From assembly GCA_964251675.1 (NCBI GenBank), contig CAXUKS010000006.1:1-64000 (forward strand): 64,000 nt of DNA. Reading direction: 5' to 3'. Numbering within the stretch: position 1 is the stretch's first letter; each line of letters begins with the position of its first letter. Made by a program: the position numbers and the translations under genes. The DNA is from JANXMY01 sp964251675. GTDB lineage: Bacteria; Armatimonadota; Armatimonadia; Armatimonadales; Capsulimonadaceae. Below, in pieces: positions 39,821 to 48,500 of the stretch. A model generated the notes under the pieces. That model was not told the origin of the DNA and did no database searches. It saw nothing but the letters and a program-made list of their open reading frames with translations.

Positions 39821-41050
39821 TTAGTCCCTTTTGAGCGTCTCCGCTGCCTGTGCATACAAATCAAGCTCGGCATGGCCCGTAATGGCGCGGAAGGCGTCGC
39901 GGATCTGGGTGCGGCCCTGAGAAATCAAAAAGTCACCGGGCGGGGCGGACTGCTCGCCAATGACGTACACGCCGGTTTCGTCGGGAGCCAGCACGCGCTC
40001 ATACGACGGCACATCGCGCCGGTAGCCAACCAGCGAAACCACCGAGTCCACGGTCAGCCGCTTGGTTTCGTGGTTGACCTGCAAAGTCACATGGAAGCAG
40101 TTATTCGCCAGCGAGTGCCGAACGGCGTCAATCTGCGTCACCGGGCTGTAGCGCACCTGCGGGTGGCTGCTCGTGACCAGCAAATTGGCTTTCTTCAAAA
40201 TCGTATCCCGGCGCGAAAGCAGGTCGCCCGGAATGACCGGGACGGGCAGCGGGTCGCGGGAGGGGGACACCCAGATTACCTGCCCGTGCGGTTCCTGCGC
40301 GGCCACTTCGGCCAGCAGCACGGCGGCAGAAGCCGCCGAGGTTCCATTGCCGACCAGCAGCGTCGTCTTACTCCGAAAGTGTATCCGGTCACGGCCCTTG
40401 ATGTCAGGCAAAACGTGAAAGATAGGACGGAAGCTGCCCATCTCGCCCAGCGCGGGCATTCCGCCCGCGCCCAGCCAGCGCGGAGAGCGGGTGATGCCGG
40501 TGGAGTCCAGAATATAATCACCCGTGTAAATTTTTTCTTCCAGCGGCGAGCGGGTCAGCAGGCGAAAGCGCCGGTGGGTGCGCTTCTCGGGGGCGTCCGC
40601 GTGTTCTTCGGGAAACAGATACGAGCGGCCCAGCGAGACGGCACGGGTTTCCCGGTGAATGTTTTTGCCCAGCAGGTGCGCGAGAGGGTCCAGATAATAC
40701 TCCACAAACTCGCCGCCGAGCGGATAAAGCCGCTCTTCGGGAAACTTGTCCACGGCCACTTTGCCGTCCCGAATAGCTTCTTTGACGGCCAGCTCGCCGA
40801 GCGGACTCCGCAGGGAGGCCCAGGGGGTGAACATGGAAACGTGCGCCCAGGTCCGCACCTGCGGGGCGATTTCCGTGCCCTGCTCAAACAGGGTGACGCT
40901 GTGGCCGAGGCGCAGGGCATAGAGTGCGGCTTCCAGGCCCAGCGGTCCGCCGCCCAGCACGAGGGCGCGGGGCGGCTCTTCCAGCCGTTTCTGACGGAAC
41001 ACGGGCAGTTCGGCAGGGGCGTCATCGCCCTCATAATCCTGGCTTTTCAT
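39821..41050 (-). CDS. FAD-dependent NAD(P)-binding oxidoreductase
   Basis: 409 aa flavoprotein of the pyridine nucleotide-disulfide or flavin monooxygenase-like fold. The FAD Rossmann motif is 'ALVLGGGPLGLEAALYALRL' (about residues 29-48) with acidic strand end 'VTLFEQG'; a second dinucleotide site 'TTLLVGNGTSAASAAVLLAE' is near 230, and 'DETGVYVIGEQS' is the second FAD motif. No redox-active Cys-x4-Cys is present. Substrate unknown. ATG at 41050 is chosen: TATGAT ends 7 bases upstream, and the ATG at 41062 lies inside that box. Confidence 0.8.
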   Translation of the reverse strand: MKSQDYEGDDAPAELPVFRQKRLEEPPRALVLGGGPLGLEAALYALRLGHSVTLFEQGTEIAPQVRTWAHVSMFTPWASLRSPLGELAVKEAIRDGKVAVDKFPEERLYPLGGEFVEYYLDPLAHLLGKNIHRETRAVSLGRSYLFPEEHADAPEKRTHRRFRLLTRSPLEEKIYTGDYILDSTGITRSPRWLGAGGMPALGEMGSFRPIFHVLPDIKGRDRIHFRSKTTLLVGNGTSAASAAVLLAEVAAQEPHGQVIWVSPSRDPLPVPVIPGDLLSRRDTILKKANLLVTSSHPQVRYSPVTQIDAVRHSLANNCFHVTLQVNHETKRLTVDSVVSLVGYRRDVPSYERVLAPDETGVYVIGEQSAPPGDFLISQGRTQIRDAFRAITGHAELDLYAQAAETLKRD

Positions 41051-41057
41051 GGTATCT

Positions 41058-41063
41058 ATCATA
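41058..41063 (-). promoter_or_regulatory. -10 box of the flavoprotein gene
   Basis: TATGAT on the minus strand ends 7 bases before the ATG at 41050, another leaderless-type arrangement. Confidence 0.6.
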
Positions 41064-41093
41064 CCCTACCCGCCCCGCCAGCGCCAGTGCGGG

Positions 41094-41123
41094 TTGACTT
41101 TAGACCCCAAAAACGCCTATAAT
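41094..41123 (+). promoter_or_regulatory. Sigma70-type promoter of the 41187 gene
   Basis: TTGACT (41094-41099), 18-base spacer, TATAAT (41118-41123). A start near 41130 gives a leader of about 57 bases with AGGAAGAG before the TTG start. Confidence 0.8.
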
Positions 41124-41186
41124 TCTTCAGTCCCACTGTCCTCCTGAAAGTTCGGGGCAGGACAAGATAGACAGGAAGAGTATTTT

Positions 41187-43064
41187 TTGCCTTATCGAAT
41201 TTTTCTGGGCCTGCTGGCCCTGCTGACAGTTCCGGCCCATGCGGCAGCCTCGTTTCAGCCGCGCCTCGGCGCGACATCGTACATTACTCCACGCGGGCAG
41301 ATCGCCTGCGTTCTTATTAATGACCAGCCCGTCGCCACGCTCCGCACGGCAGCAGGGGGGCAAACGCCCGCCCAGCGGGCGGTGGGCGTCCGGCAGCGGC
41401 TGGCAAACATGACGGCGGCGGGCCTGAATGCGGCGGGGATCAGCCTCGGCCCGGTCGGCAAGCGCGGCAAGGGCGGCTGGGAAATCCGGGGGCTGGGCGG
41501 CCCGCTCCTGATGGTCACGCCCGCCGAAGCCCGCGCCCAGAAGCAGACACCGCGCCATCTGGCGATGCAGTGGGCACGCGCCATGAAAATGCGTCTCGCC
41601 GAGCCGGCGCTGATTTTGTCGACCCGGCCCGCGCTGATTCCCGCTGGCAGCCGCCGGACGGTGACGGTCGGCGGGGCGGCCCGCAGCACGGACGTTTCGG
41701 TGACGTCCAGCGATACCACGGTGCTGACGGCGGCGTATACTCCAGTCACTCGCAAGATGACACTGAACGCCGTCGGTCCCGGACAGGCCACCGTAGCCGT
41801 GCGCGTCGGCGGCGATGCCCTGCCCTTTGCCGTGTCTGTGCGCCGCTATGCCGCCCAGGTTGCGCCCCGCGTGACGGTGCGCGTCACAGGCCGCCCCGAT
41901 GCACCCGCCGCCCTGGTGCAGACGGCCATTTATCTGGGATTGAAGCACGCGCTGAATGCCGAAGACGGGGCGCAGGTGCGCCTGCTGAAAACGCCCCGCG
42001 CCGGACTTGCTCTGCGGGCAGGGGCGTCGCTGACCCGCCGCCTGCCCCTGCGGGTTGCCGGGCCAAATCTGCTTTCGGTGGAAGCCGCCCCGGTGGTCAC
42101 GGTGATCAATCAGCCGCTGCCCGCTGAAAAAGCGGAGGCGATGTACTATTCCAACAACCCGGAAACCGTCAAAAGCGCCCAGACATTGTTCACCGGGCCG
42201 CTGACTCTCTTCCGCTCGGTGCGTCTGGACTACCACCACATGAACGGCACGGCGGCGGCGCTGGTTTTTCACGCCGACGTGGTCAATCAGAGCGGCAAAC
42301 CCGTGTCGGTGCATTTGATGTCCGGTGTCTCGCCGCCGCTGGTAGACACCGTGCAGGTTGGGCTGCTGGCCGGATCACGGTTTCTGACGGCGCTCGACGG
42401 CGGCGTGGGTCTGGTGATGGAAGTGCCGCCGCATTCGCGTATCCCTCTGGTAGTGCAGTCATTCGGGCCGGGGCTGACCGTCAGCGGCATCTTGCAGGTA
42501 CGGCAGACCGACGGCCCGGCGGGGGCGGCAAGCCTGAGCGTGGTGGCCGACGGCAACCGGCAGGCGCTGGTGTCCTCAGCGATGCACCTGGCGAAAACAG
42601 ATATGGATGCCGCACCCGCCGCACCGCTGGATGCCGGAAGCGTCCGCGCAACGTCGCCTTACGTCTTTGGCCCGCCGCTGGTGTCGCTGTCGGGTCAGTA
42701 CGCGGTGGGCGGGCAATGGAAGTACCTGCGCCTCGGCAATGCCGAGTCTCTGAAGAACGCAGACGGCTCGAAAACGCTGTGGGGCAACTACGGCGTCTCG
42801 TATTTCGTGACTCTGACTCTGACGAACCCCACTGATAAAGCCCGCACGGTCGGTGTCTATTTCACCCCCGAGGCCGGGTTTGCCGCCGGTGTCTTTCAGG
42901 TCTCAGGCGAGCCTCGGCGCGAGTTTCCCCCGGCCCTGCCGCCGCTGGAAAGCGAAGTGACGCGGGTGCGTCTGCAGCCGGGGCAGTCGCATACGGTGCG
43001 CCTGCGGACGATTTTGCTGAACGGCTCGGCCTACCCGGCGTCGCTGATTGTGCATGCGCTGTAG
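41187..43064 (+). CDS. Secreted protein of unknown function
   Basis: 625 aa, TTG start with AGGAAGAG about 8 bases upstream. Signal peptide at residues 1-21 ('IFLGLLALLTVPAHAAA'). The mature protein is Ala/Val/Gly-rich and beta-predicted; residues ~150-220 resemble a bacterial Ig-like (BIG-type) fold ('VTVGGAARSTDVSVTSSDTT', 'VGPGQATVAVRVGG'). The remainder (~220-625) reads like repeated beta-sandwich units with no catalytic motif I recognise. The next gene starts 8 bases after the stop. It has a conventional promoter, unlike several neighbours. Confidence 0.75.
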   Translation: MPYRIFLGLLALLTVPAHAAASFQPRLGATSYITPRGQIACVLINDQPVATLRTAAGGQTPAQRAVGVRQRLANMTAAGLNAAGISLGPVGKRGKGGWEIRGLGGPLLMVTPAEARAQKQTPRHLAMQWARAMKMRLAEPALILSTRPALIPAGSRRTVTVGGAARSTDVSVTSSDTTVLTAAYTPVTRKMTLNAVGPGQATVAVRVGGDALPFAVSVRRYAAQVAPRVTVRVTGRPDAPAALVQTAIYLGLKHALNAEDGAQVRLLKTPRAGLALRAGASLTRRLPLRVAGPNLLSVEAAPVVTVINQPLPAEKAEAMYYSNNPETVKSAQTLFTGPLTLFRSVRLDYHHMNGTAAALVFHADVVNQSGKPVSVHLMSGVSPPLVDTVQVGLLAGSRFLTALDGGVGLVMEVPPHSRIPLVVQSFGPGLTVSGILQVRQTDGPAGAASLSVVADGNRQALVSSAMHLAKTDMDAAPAAPLDAGSVRATSPYVFGPPLVSLSGQYAVGGQWKYLRLGNAESLKNADGSKTLWGNYGVSYFVTLTLTNPTDKARTVGVYFTPEAGFAAGVFQVSGEPRREFPPALPPLESEVTRVRLQPGQSHTVRLRTILLNGSAYPASLIVHAL

Positions 43065-43072
43065 ACCGCCTT

Positions 43073-44957
43073 ATGGCAATCCAAACAAAACCTGACAATG
43101 CAGCAGGCACGCAAAGCGGAGCAAAGGCCAGGGCGGCGTGGCTGGACCTCTGGCTGCCCGCCCTGCTGCTGTTTCTGGGCACGGGGACCGTGTACCTGCT
43201 GACACAGACACGGGCCAATACGTTTGATGCCATCTCGTATGCCAATCAGATCGCCCATCTGTATCCGCGCACAGGCAATGTCCGCTGGCTGTTTCACCCG
43301 CACCACTTATTGTTCAATGCACTCGGCTGGGTTCTCTGGCGAGGGGCGCAGGCGCTCGGCTATGCCGGAGGCAGCCTGCCGGTGCTGCAAACGCTGAACG
43401 GTGTGCTGGGCGCGGCGGGGGTCAGCGTGTTTTATCTGACCCTGCGGCAGAGCGTGCAGCGGTCCCATACCCTGCCCCTGCTGGCGGCGCTGGGGCTGGC
43501 GGGGTCGTTCGGGTACTGGATTTGCGCGACTGATGGCCGCGTGAATATGCCGTCGCTGTTTTTGATGCTGTGCGCGTTCTGGGCGCTGACCTGGACACTG
43601 GCCTTGCCGACGCTCGGACGGGCTATTGGAACCGGTCTGCTGGCGGGCGGCGCAGTGCTGCTGCATGAAAGCGCGGGGCTGTTTTTGGGTGTCGTGCTGG
43701 CGGGCGTCTGGCTGGCCGAAGCGAACCCGCTTCAAACTGCCGCCGAAGTGCGGCGGGCGCGGTGGGTGCGAACTGCTGCCTGCGCGGCGGCGTGGGGCGT
43801 TATCGTGGCCGTGCCCTACCTGCTGGTGGGGGTCTGGGGGCTGGGGCTGCATTCGGTGAGCAGCTTCCGGGCATGGAGCAACGAGTACGCGGAGCTGGGC
43901 TGGTGGTGGGATTTTCGGATCTTCCACAACCTCCGGCTGGATTTGTATGCGTTCCGGCACGCGGCGTTTGTGGAGCCGCCGGGCAAGACGGGGACGTTCC
44001 ACCTGACGGCGCATATTCCCTTTGCGCTGAAGGGCCTGTACTTTGCATCCCTGCTGGGCTGGCTGGCGGTGATCAACGGGATCGTCTTCGTCTTCAACCT
44101 GATCCCCGCCTACCCGCTCGACGGCGGCCGCATCGCGCTGGCCCTGGGCTNNNNNNNNNNGCTGAAGGGCCTGTACTTTGCATCCCTGCTGGGCTGGCTG
44201 GCGGCGGTCTATGCCTGGGCGGCGGCGCTTCCGCTGCTGTGGCGCTCGCACAACCGGCCCCTGATGATCGTCTGCGTGCTGTGGGCGGTGCTGTACGGGG
44301 CGTTTTTCACGGTCTGGTCGCCGGGCTACTTTGTGTTCTGGGTTCCTGTGCTGGCTCCGACGGGCGTGCTGCTGGCACTGGCGCTGGCGAGCCGCAGCCG
44401 GCTGCGGCTCGCCAGNNNNNNNNNNACGCGGCGGTATGTGGGTCAACTGGTTTCTGGGAGGCTGGATTTTTCTGTATGCCCTGCTGAACTGGCAGGCCAG
44501 TATCAAGCCGCACCTGTCCCCGGCCTCGGACCCGTTCCGGCGCATCGCCGCCGATGTTCGTGCCCATACGGCCCCCGGTGACGTGGTATTAGTGGCGGGG
44601 GCAGGCGATGGCGGCCCGGTGGAAGTGGCCCTGCCCTACTTCGCCGACCGCGAAGTGGTGTCTCTGCACGGCCTCCTGACCCGCGCCCGCGACAACCGCC
44701 CCGCCGCGCTGACATCGGCACAGGCGCAGATGGACGCCGCCCTCACCTCCGGCCACGCCGTCTACGCCCTCGATGAAGTCATCCCCGGCCCCGGCCACAA
44801 CCGGCACACGCAGGCGGCGCTCCTGCACCGGCACGGCCTGACCACGACCGATCTGAGCGGCCTCCTGCGCCCGTACACGCGCACGCTGGCCTGGCAAAGC
44901 GGGCGCGGCCCGGTGTGGCGCTTGACTTCCAAGCCTGCCGCCCTGACAAAAAAATAG
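43073..44957 (+). CDS. Multi-pass membrane protein, possible GT-C-type, broken by assembly gaps
   Basis: About 11 hydrophobic segments with loops containing 'RANTFDAISYANQIAHLYPR' and 'WLFHPHHLLFNALGWVL', the style of GT-C (DUF2723/PMT-like) glycosyltransferases; a soluble C-terminal part ('APGDVVLVAGAGDGGPVEVA') ends the protein. The reading frame is intact to 44069. Bases 44070-44150 encode a foreign-looking snippet, 44151-44160 are N, and 44161-44204 repeat 44026-44069 exactly. A second N run (44416-44425) follows a perfect palindrome, and the true frame shifts there. Removing 44070-44204 restores a continuous frame. So this is one gene damaged by scaffolding, not a real frameshift. Confidence 0.7.
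44026..44204. other. Probable assembly chimera with 44-bp direct repeat and N gap
   Basis: 44026-44069 and 44161-44204 are identical. Between them, 44070-44150 encodes 'FNLIPAYPLDGGRIALAL', the Asn-Pro...Asp-Gly-Gly motif of site-2 (M50) proteases, which does not belong in this protein. Deleting 135 bases keeps the frame. Confidence 0.85.
44384..44425. other. Perfect 32-bp palindrome ending at an N gap
   Basis: 44384-44399 and 44400-44415 are exact reverse complements without a loop, immediately followed by ten N. A fold-back artefact at a contig end is the simplest reading. Confidence 0.85.
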
Positions 44958-45008
44958 GTACGGAATTACTACGTGCGCCTGCTCAATCCCCGATTTATGC
45001 TGTATAAT

Positions 45009-45198
45009 AGATGAAGCTGAAGAGACACGCGGGGCCAGCCCTCTGAAAGCATGGGGGTTAGCCCCATGATCCTCTAAAGAACGCCGGGCAAACCTCCGAT
45101 ACTTTCCCCAAGAGCGCAGAGCCGCGCCATTCTCAGCGAGTAACCCCACACCAACGGCGGTGCGTGATCTAACGCTTCTATCCCAGGAGAACCTGACC
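45009..45198 (+). ncRNA. Long structured leader of unknown class
   Basis: TATAAT at 45003-45008 is followed by about 185 bases before the next start codon. It includes a hairpin CATGGGG/CCCCATG with loop GTTAG (45050-45068), flanked by the similar motifs CCTCTGAAAG and CCTCTAAAGA, then GGGCAAACCTCC and a CACC/GGTG hairpin near 45150. I could not match it to a known riboswitch. An RNA element is inferred from length and structure only. Confidence 0.35.
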
Positions 45199-45405
45199 AT
45201 GCTGCCGTCCGTCACTGAACCCATTCGCTTCAACGACTTACCTACCCTGCTTGGCCCGTATGCCCGCACCGCCCCGGTCTATGTGTATCTGATGAGCTGC
45301 GGCAACGTCAAAGCCACCCGTTTCCCAATTCCCGGCGATGCCGAGGACCTGATGCTCGTCCTGCGCCCACGCGGGATGTTCTCCCCCGACGCGGCTTCGG
45401 CGTAG
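45199..45405 (+). CDS. Small protein of unknown function downstream of a long leader
   Basis: 68 aa from ATG at 45199 with AGGAGA 8 bases upstream. 'MLPSVTEPIRFNDLPTLLGP' then 'APVYVYLMSCGNVKATRFPI' suggests a small alpha/beta fold; no family recognised. It is preceded by an unusually long, structured leader, so its expression may be regulated at the RNA level. A family D half repeat begins at its stop. Confidence 0.55.
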   Translation: MLPSVTEPIRFNDLPTLLGPYARTAPVYVYLMSCGNVKATRFPIPGDAEDLMLVLRPRGMFSPDAASA

Positions 45406-45463
45406 GCGGCCCCCCCGCCCCAATTCTGGGGAGCCAGAGTAGGGGCGCGATTTATCGCGCCCT
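45406..45463. repeat. Family D half element plus hairpin
   Basis: 45406-45436 (GCCCCCCCGCCCCAATTCTGGGGAGCC-like) matches the left arm of family D at 28569-28595. It is followed by a separate hairpin AGGGCGCGATAAATCGCGCCCC-type (45441-45463) instead of the right arm. Confidence 0.7.
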
Positions 45464-45481
45464 CACCTTACTACCCGCCGC

Positions 45482-45703
45482 TTAGGAAGCCAACTGATAC
45501 AGAGCCGGTCGATAGCGCGGGCGCGGAATGGGCGTGTTGGTGTCCCGCGCCGCCTCTAGCCAAGTCTGTTTGGCAATCTGCACTTCCCGTACCGCCTCTT
45601 CGGGCGTCTCTCCAAAGGCCGAGCAGTATTTCAGGTCCGGGATGTCTGCGATATAGCCGCCGTCGGCCTTGCTGTAAAAGACGTTGATGTGATAATCTGT
45701 CAT
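45482..45703 (-). CDS. hicB: HicB-family antitoxin
   Basis: 73 aa partial-RNase-H-fold antitoxin: 'VFYSKADGGYIADIPDLKYC' and 'AFGETPEEAVREVQIAKQTW' are the HicB core. There is no C-terminal DNA-binding extension, so it is the short type. Its ATG overlaps the hicA stop (ATGA). Toxin-first order is usual for HicAB. Confidence 0.92.
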   Translation of the reverse strand: MTDYHINVFYSKADGGYIADIPDLKYCSAFGETPEEAVREVQIAKQTWLEAARDTNTPIPRPRYRPALYQLAS

Positions 45704-45987
45704 TGTTGCTCCCCTTCTGTTTCCTCTTGACCTTCTTCGGTATTATCTAAAGATAAGTCGTAAGCCTCAATCAATTCTACCACTTGACGTACCTGATACG
45801 GTTTTGCCTCCCCGTGTGCGCTTTGAATGTTGACTAATTCAGCAACGTTCGGGTGCTTGAAAACCTGATGACTTCCGTTTACCCGTATCCTGACGAAACC
45901 CATCGCTTCGAGAAGGCCCACCAGTTCGTTGAACTTAATGTTCTTGGAACCAGACAGCACTTTCTGAAGCAGTCGCTTCTTATTCAT
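45700..45987 (-). CDS. hicA: HicA-family mRNA interferase toxin
   Basis: 95 aa with a double-stranded-RNA-binding-like fold. The key segment 'ELVGLLEAMGFVRIRVNGSH' followed by 'QVFKHPN' includes the catalytic His. HicA cleaves mRNA and tmRNA. The C-terminal ~20 residues are an acidic Glu/Gln tail not typical of the family. Its ATG overlaps (ATGA) the stop of a leftover C-terminal frame of another gene, showing it was once coupled to it. Locally AT-richer than surrounding genes. Confidence 0.9.
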   Translation of the reverse strand: MNKKRLLQKVLSGSKNIKFNELVGLLEAMGFVRIRVNGSHQVFKHPNVAELVNIQSAHGEAKPYQVRQVVELIEAYDLSLDNTEEGQEETEGEQQ

Positions 45988-46067
45988 TCTTCCCCCTGCA
46001 CCAGCGCAATCTCCTCCGCCGTCAGCCCGTACAGCGCATACACCAGCCCGTCAATCTGCGCGTTCAG
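45984..46067 (-). pseudogene. C-terminal remnant of a restriction-modification-type protein
   Basis: About 27 codons ending 'QIDGLVYALYGLTAEEIALV' plus four residues. The ID-LVY-LYGLT-EEI pattern is the usual C-terminus of large DNA methyltransferase/restriction (Eco57I/type IIG-like) proteins. Upstream in the frame there is only low-complexity repeat sequence, so the rest of the gene is gone. The stop codon still overlaps hicA. Confidence 0.6.
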
Positions 46068-46099
46068 CCCCTCACCGCTGCCTTGTCCTTGTGCAGTAA

Positions 46100-46209
46100 G
46101 GGCGGGATCCCCCCGCCCTCCTTTTTTGGCCTTTGGACACAATCTAAAAAACCCCTGAAAGAGCCTCGCCCAACCCTCTCCGTCGGAAGGAGAGGGAGCC
46201 GGAGTTGGG
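46100..46209. repeat. Intergenic hairpins downstream of recD2
   Basis: Two hairpins: GGGCGGG/CCCGCCC (46100-46118), with TCCTTTTTT after it on the plus strand, and CCCTCTCC/GGAGAGGG (46174-46196) with an outer CCCAA/TTGGG pair. They fill the gap between recD2 and the hicA-side remnant. The orientation of the T run does not serve the minus-strand genes. Confidence 0.6.
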
Positions 46210-46237
46210 AAACAAACAGAAAGGAGGGCAGGGATTC

Positions 46238-48463
46238 TTAAATCAGCCCTTGCAAGCGTTCTTTGAGGCGCGTGTGCCGCCCGGTGTCGCTTTGCTTCTT
46301 CACAGCCATCGCAATCGCCCGCTGGGGGCCAATCAGACACGCGAACTTGCGGGCGCGGGTCAGTCCCGTGTAGAGCAGATTGCGCTGCAAGAGCATATAA
46401 TGCTGGGTGTGCAGGGCCAGCACCACGGCGGGATATTCGCTTCCCTGGCTTTTGTGGTATGTGATGCTATACGCCAGGGTCAGCTCGTCAAGGTCAGAAA
46501 ACTCGTAGATTACTTCGGCTGTGCCGGACACATCAGGAAAGCCGACGGTGAGAATCTCGTCGTCGTGGTTGACCGCCAGCACCGCGCCGATGTCGCCGTT
46601 GTAGACAAACTTGTCGTAGTTGTTGCGGACCTGCATGACGCGGTCCCCCACCCGGAACAGGCGCGGGCCGCGCTGGATTTCATCCACGCCGGGGCGGGCG
46701 GGGTTTAGCGTCTCTTGAAGCCGGGTGTTGAGATGCGCCGCACCTGCGCTGCCGCGCTGCATGGGGGTCAGGACCTGGATATCGCCGGGGGCGTAGCCGC
46801 GCTTCGGGAGGGAACGGGCGACCACGGCCACCACTTTGTCGGCGACTTCTTCGGCTTCATCCGCATTCAGCCACGCGCAGTCCCGCCCCGCGCTCGGCGG
46901 CGGAAGCTGCGGCATCCGGCCCGCGTTGATGGCATGGGCATTGGTGATGATGAGGCTCTCGGCGGCCTGCCGGAACACCTGTGTCAAGCGGGCCACGGGG
47001 ACCGCGCCGCTGTCAATCAGGTCCCGCAGGACGTTCCCCGGCCCCACCGAGGGAAGCTGATCGACATCGCCCACAAACAGCACCTGCGCGTCGCGGGGAA
47101 TGGCTTTCAGCAGCGAATAGGTCAGCACCATGTCCAGCATGGAGCTTTCATCCACAATCAGCACATCACATTCCAACGGCAGGTCTTCGCCGCGCTTGAA
47201 GCCGCCGCCTTCGGGGTTGAACTCCAAGAGGCGATGCACGGTTTTGGCCTCCCGGCCCGTCACCTCGGTCATCCGCTTGGCGGCCCGGCCTGTGGGCGAG
47301 GCCAGCAGAACATCTTTATTCTGCGCCTCGAACGCCGCGACAATGACATTGGTAGTGGCGGTTTTGCCGACGCCCGGCCCGCCGGTCAGCACCGAAAAGC
47401 GCGAGGTGAGCGCGGTTTCGACAGCGTCCCGCTGCTCGTCCGACAGCGGAAACTCATGGCCGTCCATCAGCGCGGTCAGCCAGTTTTTATTGGCGGGAGC
47501 GGGTGGCGGGGAGGCAATCAGCGCGTTCAGCTTGTCGGCCAGCCCGATTTCGGTCTTGTGGAGCGACGGTGTATAAATCGCCGTTTCGGACTGCCCCATC
47601 AGCGTAGACGTTTCGGCGACAACGCGGCCACTTTCAGCCAGCGCCGTCATGGCAGAGGCCACATCGCCGACGCCTAAAATCTCGTTGGCGCGGTCTTCCA
47701 GCTCGGTCTGGGTCAGGAACGCATTGCCGCCGGTGTCTACGGCTTCGTTCAGCACATACACCACGCCCGCTTCAATGCGGCGGGGGTCGTCCTCGGCAAT
47801 CCCGATGGCGCGGGCGATTTTGTCCGCACTTTTAAAGCCAATGCCCCAGATGTCCGAGGCTAATTGGTAGGGGTTGCGCTCCACAATCTCAATCGCCTGC
47901 CCCCCGTACTGCTTGTAAATCTTGACGGCGTAGGCAGGCGAGACGCCGTGCGACTGCAAAAACAGCATGATGTTCCGCACTTCGCGCTGGTCTTTCCACG
48001 CCTGCGTGATCTTCGCCAGTGTCTTTTCGCCGAGGCCCGGCACGGCCAGCAGCTTGCGCGGATGCTGCTCGATGATGTCTAAAGACTCGGCCCCGAACTT
48101 GGCGACAATGCGCTTTGCTGTCACAGGGCCAACGCCTTTGACCATGCCGCTGCCGAGATATTTTTCAATCGCAAACGCTGTCGCAGGCCGGACCACTTCA
48201 TAGCGGGCGACCTGCATCTGCTTCCCCCACTGGGCATGGTTGATCCATGTCCCGTGGCACAGCAGGGACTCGCCGACGACGGGGTTGGTGAAGTTACCAA
48301 GAATGGTGATGACGTCGCGGGCATTCGGCGGCAGGAGGCGGGCCACAGTGTAGCCGTTTTCCTCGTTGTGGAAGGTGATGCGCTCAATGACGCCTTCCAG
48401 CGCGTCCAGCGGCGGGCCGCCCTCGGGGGAAGTCAGGGGGTTAGTTGGTTGAAAGGCACACAC
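46238..48463 (-). CDS. recD2: ATP-dependent RecD2-like DNA helicase
   Basis: 741 aa SF1B 5'-3' helicase. The N-terminal OB-like region 'ALEGVIERITFHNEENGYTV' is the hallmark of RecD2, followed by helix-hairpin-helix repeats ('SGMVKGVGPVTAKRIVAKFG', 'LLAVPGLGEKTLAKI'). Helicase motifs: Walker A 'LTGGPGVGKTATTNVIV' (~364), motif Ia 'LASPTGRAAKRM', motif II 'VLIVDESSMLDM', motif III 'VLFVGDVDQLPSVGPG', motif V/VI 'TYHKSQGSEYPAVVL' and 'LLYTGLTRARK'. Start GTG at 48463 is chosen because TATACT ends 6 bases upstream; the frame stays open to 48580 but that part runs through a repeat element. Acts in DNA repair without RecBC. Confidence 0.94.
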   Translation of the reverse strand: MCAFQPTNPLTSPEGGPPLDALEGVIERITFHNEENGYTVARLLPPNARDVITILGNFTNPVVGESLLCHGTWINHAQWGKQMQVARYEVVRPATAFAIEKYLGSGMVKGVGPVTAKRIVAKFGAESLDIIEQHPRKLLAVPGLGEKTLAKITQAWKDQREVRNIMLFLQSHGVSPAYAVKIYKQYGGQAIEIVERNPYQLASDIWGIGFKSADKIARAIGIAEDDPRRIEAGVVYVLNEAVDTGGNAFLTQTELEDRANEILGVGDVASAMTALAESGRVVAETSTLMGQSETAIYTPSLHKTEIGLADKLNALIASPPPAPANKNWLTALMDGHEFPLSDEQRDAVETALTSRFSVLTGGPGVGKTATTNVIVAAFEAQNKDVLLASPTGRAAKRMTEVTGREAKTVHRLLEFNPEGGGFKRGEDLPLECDVLIVDESSMLDMVLTYSLLKAIPRDAQVLFVGDVDQLPSVGPGNVLRDLIDSGAVPVARLTQVFRQAAESLIITNAHAINAGRMPQLPPPSAGRDCAWLNADEAEEVADKVVAVVARSLPKRGYAPGDIQVLTPMQRGSAGAAHLNTRLQETLNPARPGVDEIQRGPRLFRVGDRVMQVRNNYDKFVYNGDIGAVLAVNHDDEILTVGFPDVSGTAEVIYEFSDLDELTLAYSITYHKSQGSEYPAVVLALHTQHYMLLQRNLLYTGLTRARKFACLIGPQRAIAMAVKKQSDTGRHTRLKERLQGLI

Positions 48464-48469
48464 AGAAAG

Positions 48470-48475
48470 AGTATA
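48470..48475 (-). promoter_or_regulatory. -10 box deciding the recD2 GTG start
   Basis: TATACT on the minus strand ends 6 bases before GTG at 48463. No ATG lies in the frame near the RecD2 N-terminal motif, so this fixes the start. Confidence 0.65.
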
Positions 48476-48500
48476 CCCGGCGGGGCGAAGATGGGAGATA

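Noticed and set aside
44070..44150. Site-2 protease domain fused to a membrane glycosyltransferase-like protein
   Set aside because: It lies between an exact 44-bp duplication and an N gap, so chimeric assembly is the better explanation.
45060..45100. c-di-GMP (GEMM) riboswitch suggested by GGGCAAACC
   Set aside because: Only that short motif fits; the second conserved strand (ACGCAAAGCC type) and the tetraloop-receptor pair are not found in the expected order.
46100..46130. Rho-independent terminator at GGGCGGG...CCCGCCC...TTTTTT
   Set aside because: The T run is on the plus strand, but flanking genes are on the minus strand and the nearest plus-strand gene ends about 700 bases upstream; kept only as a hairpin.
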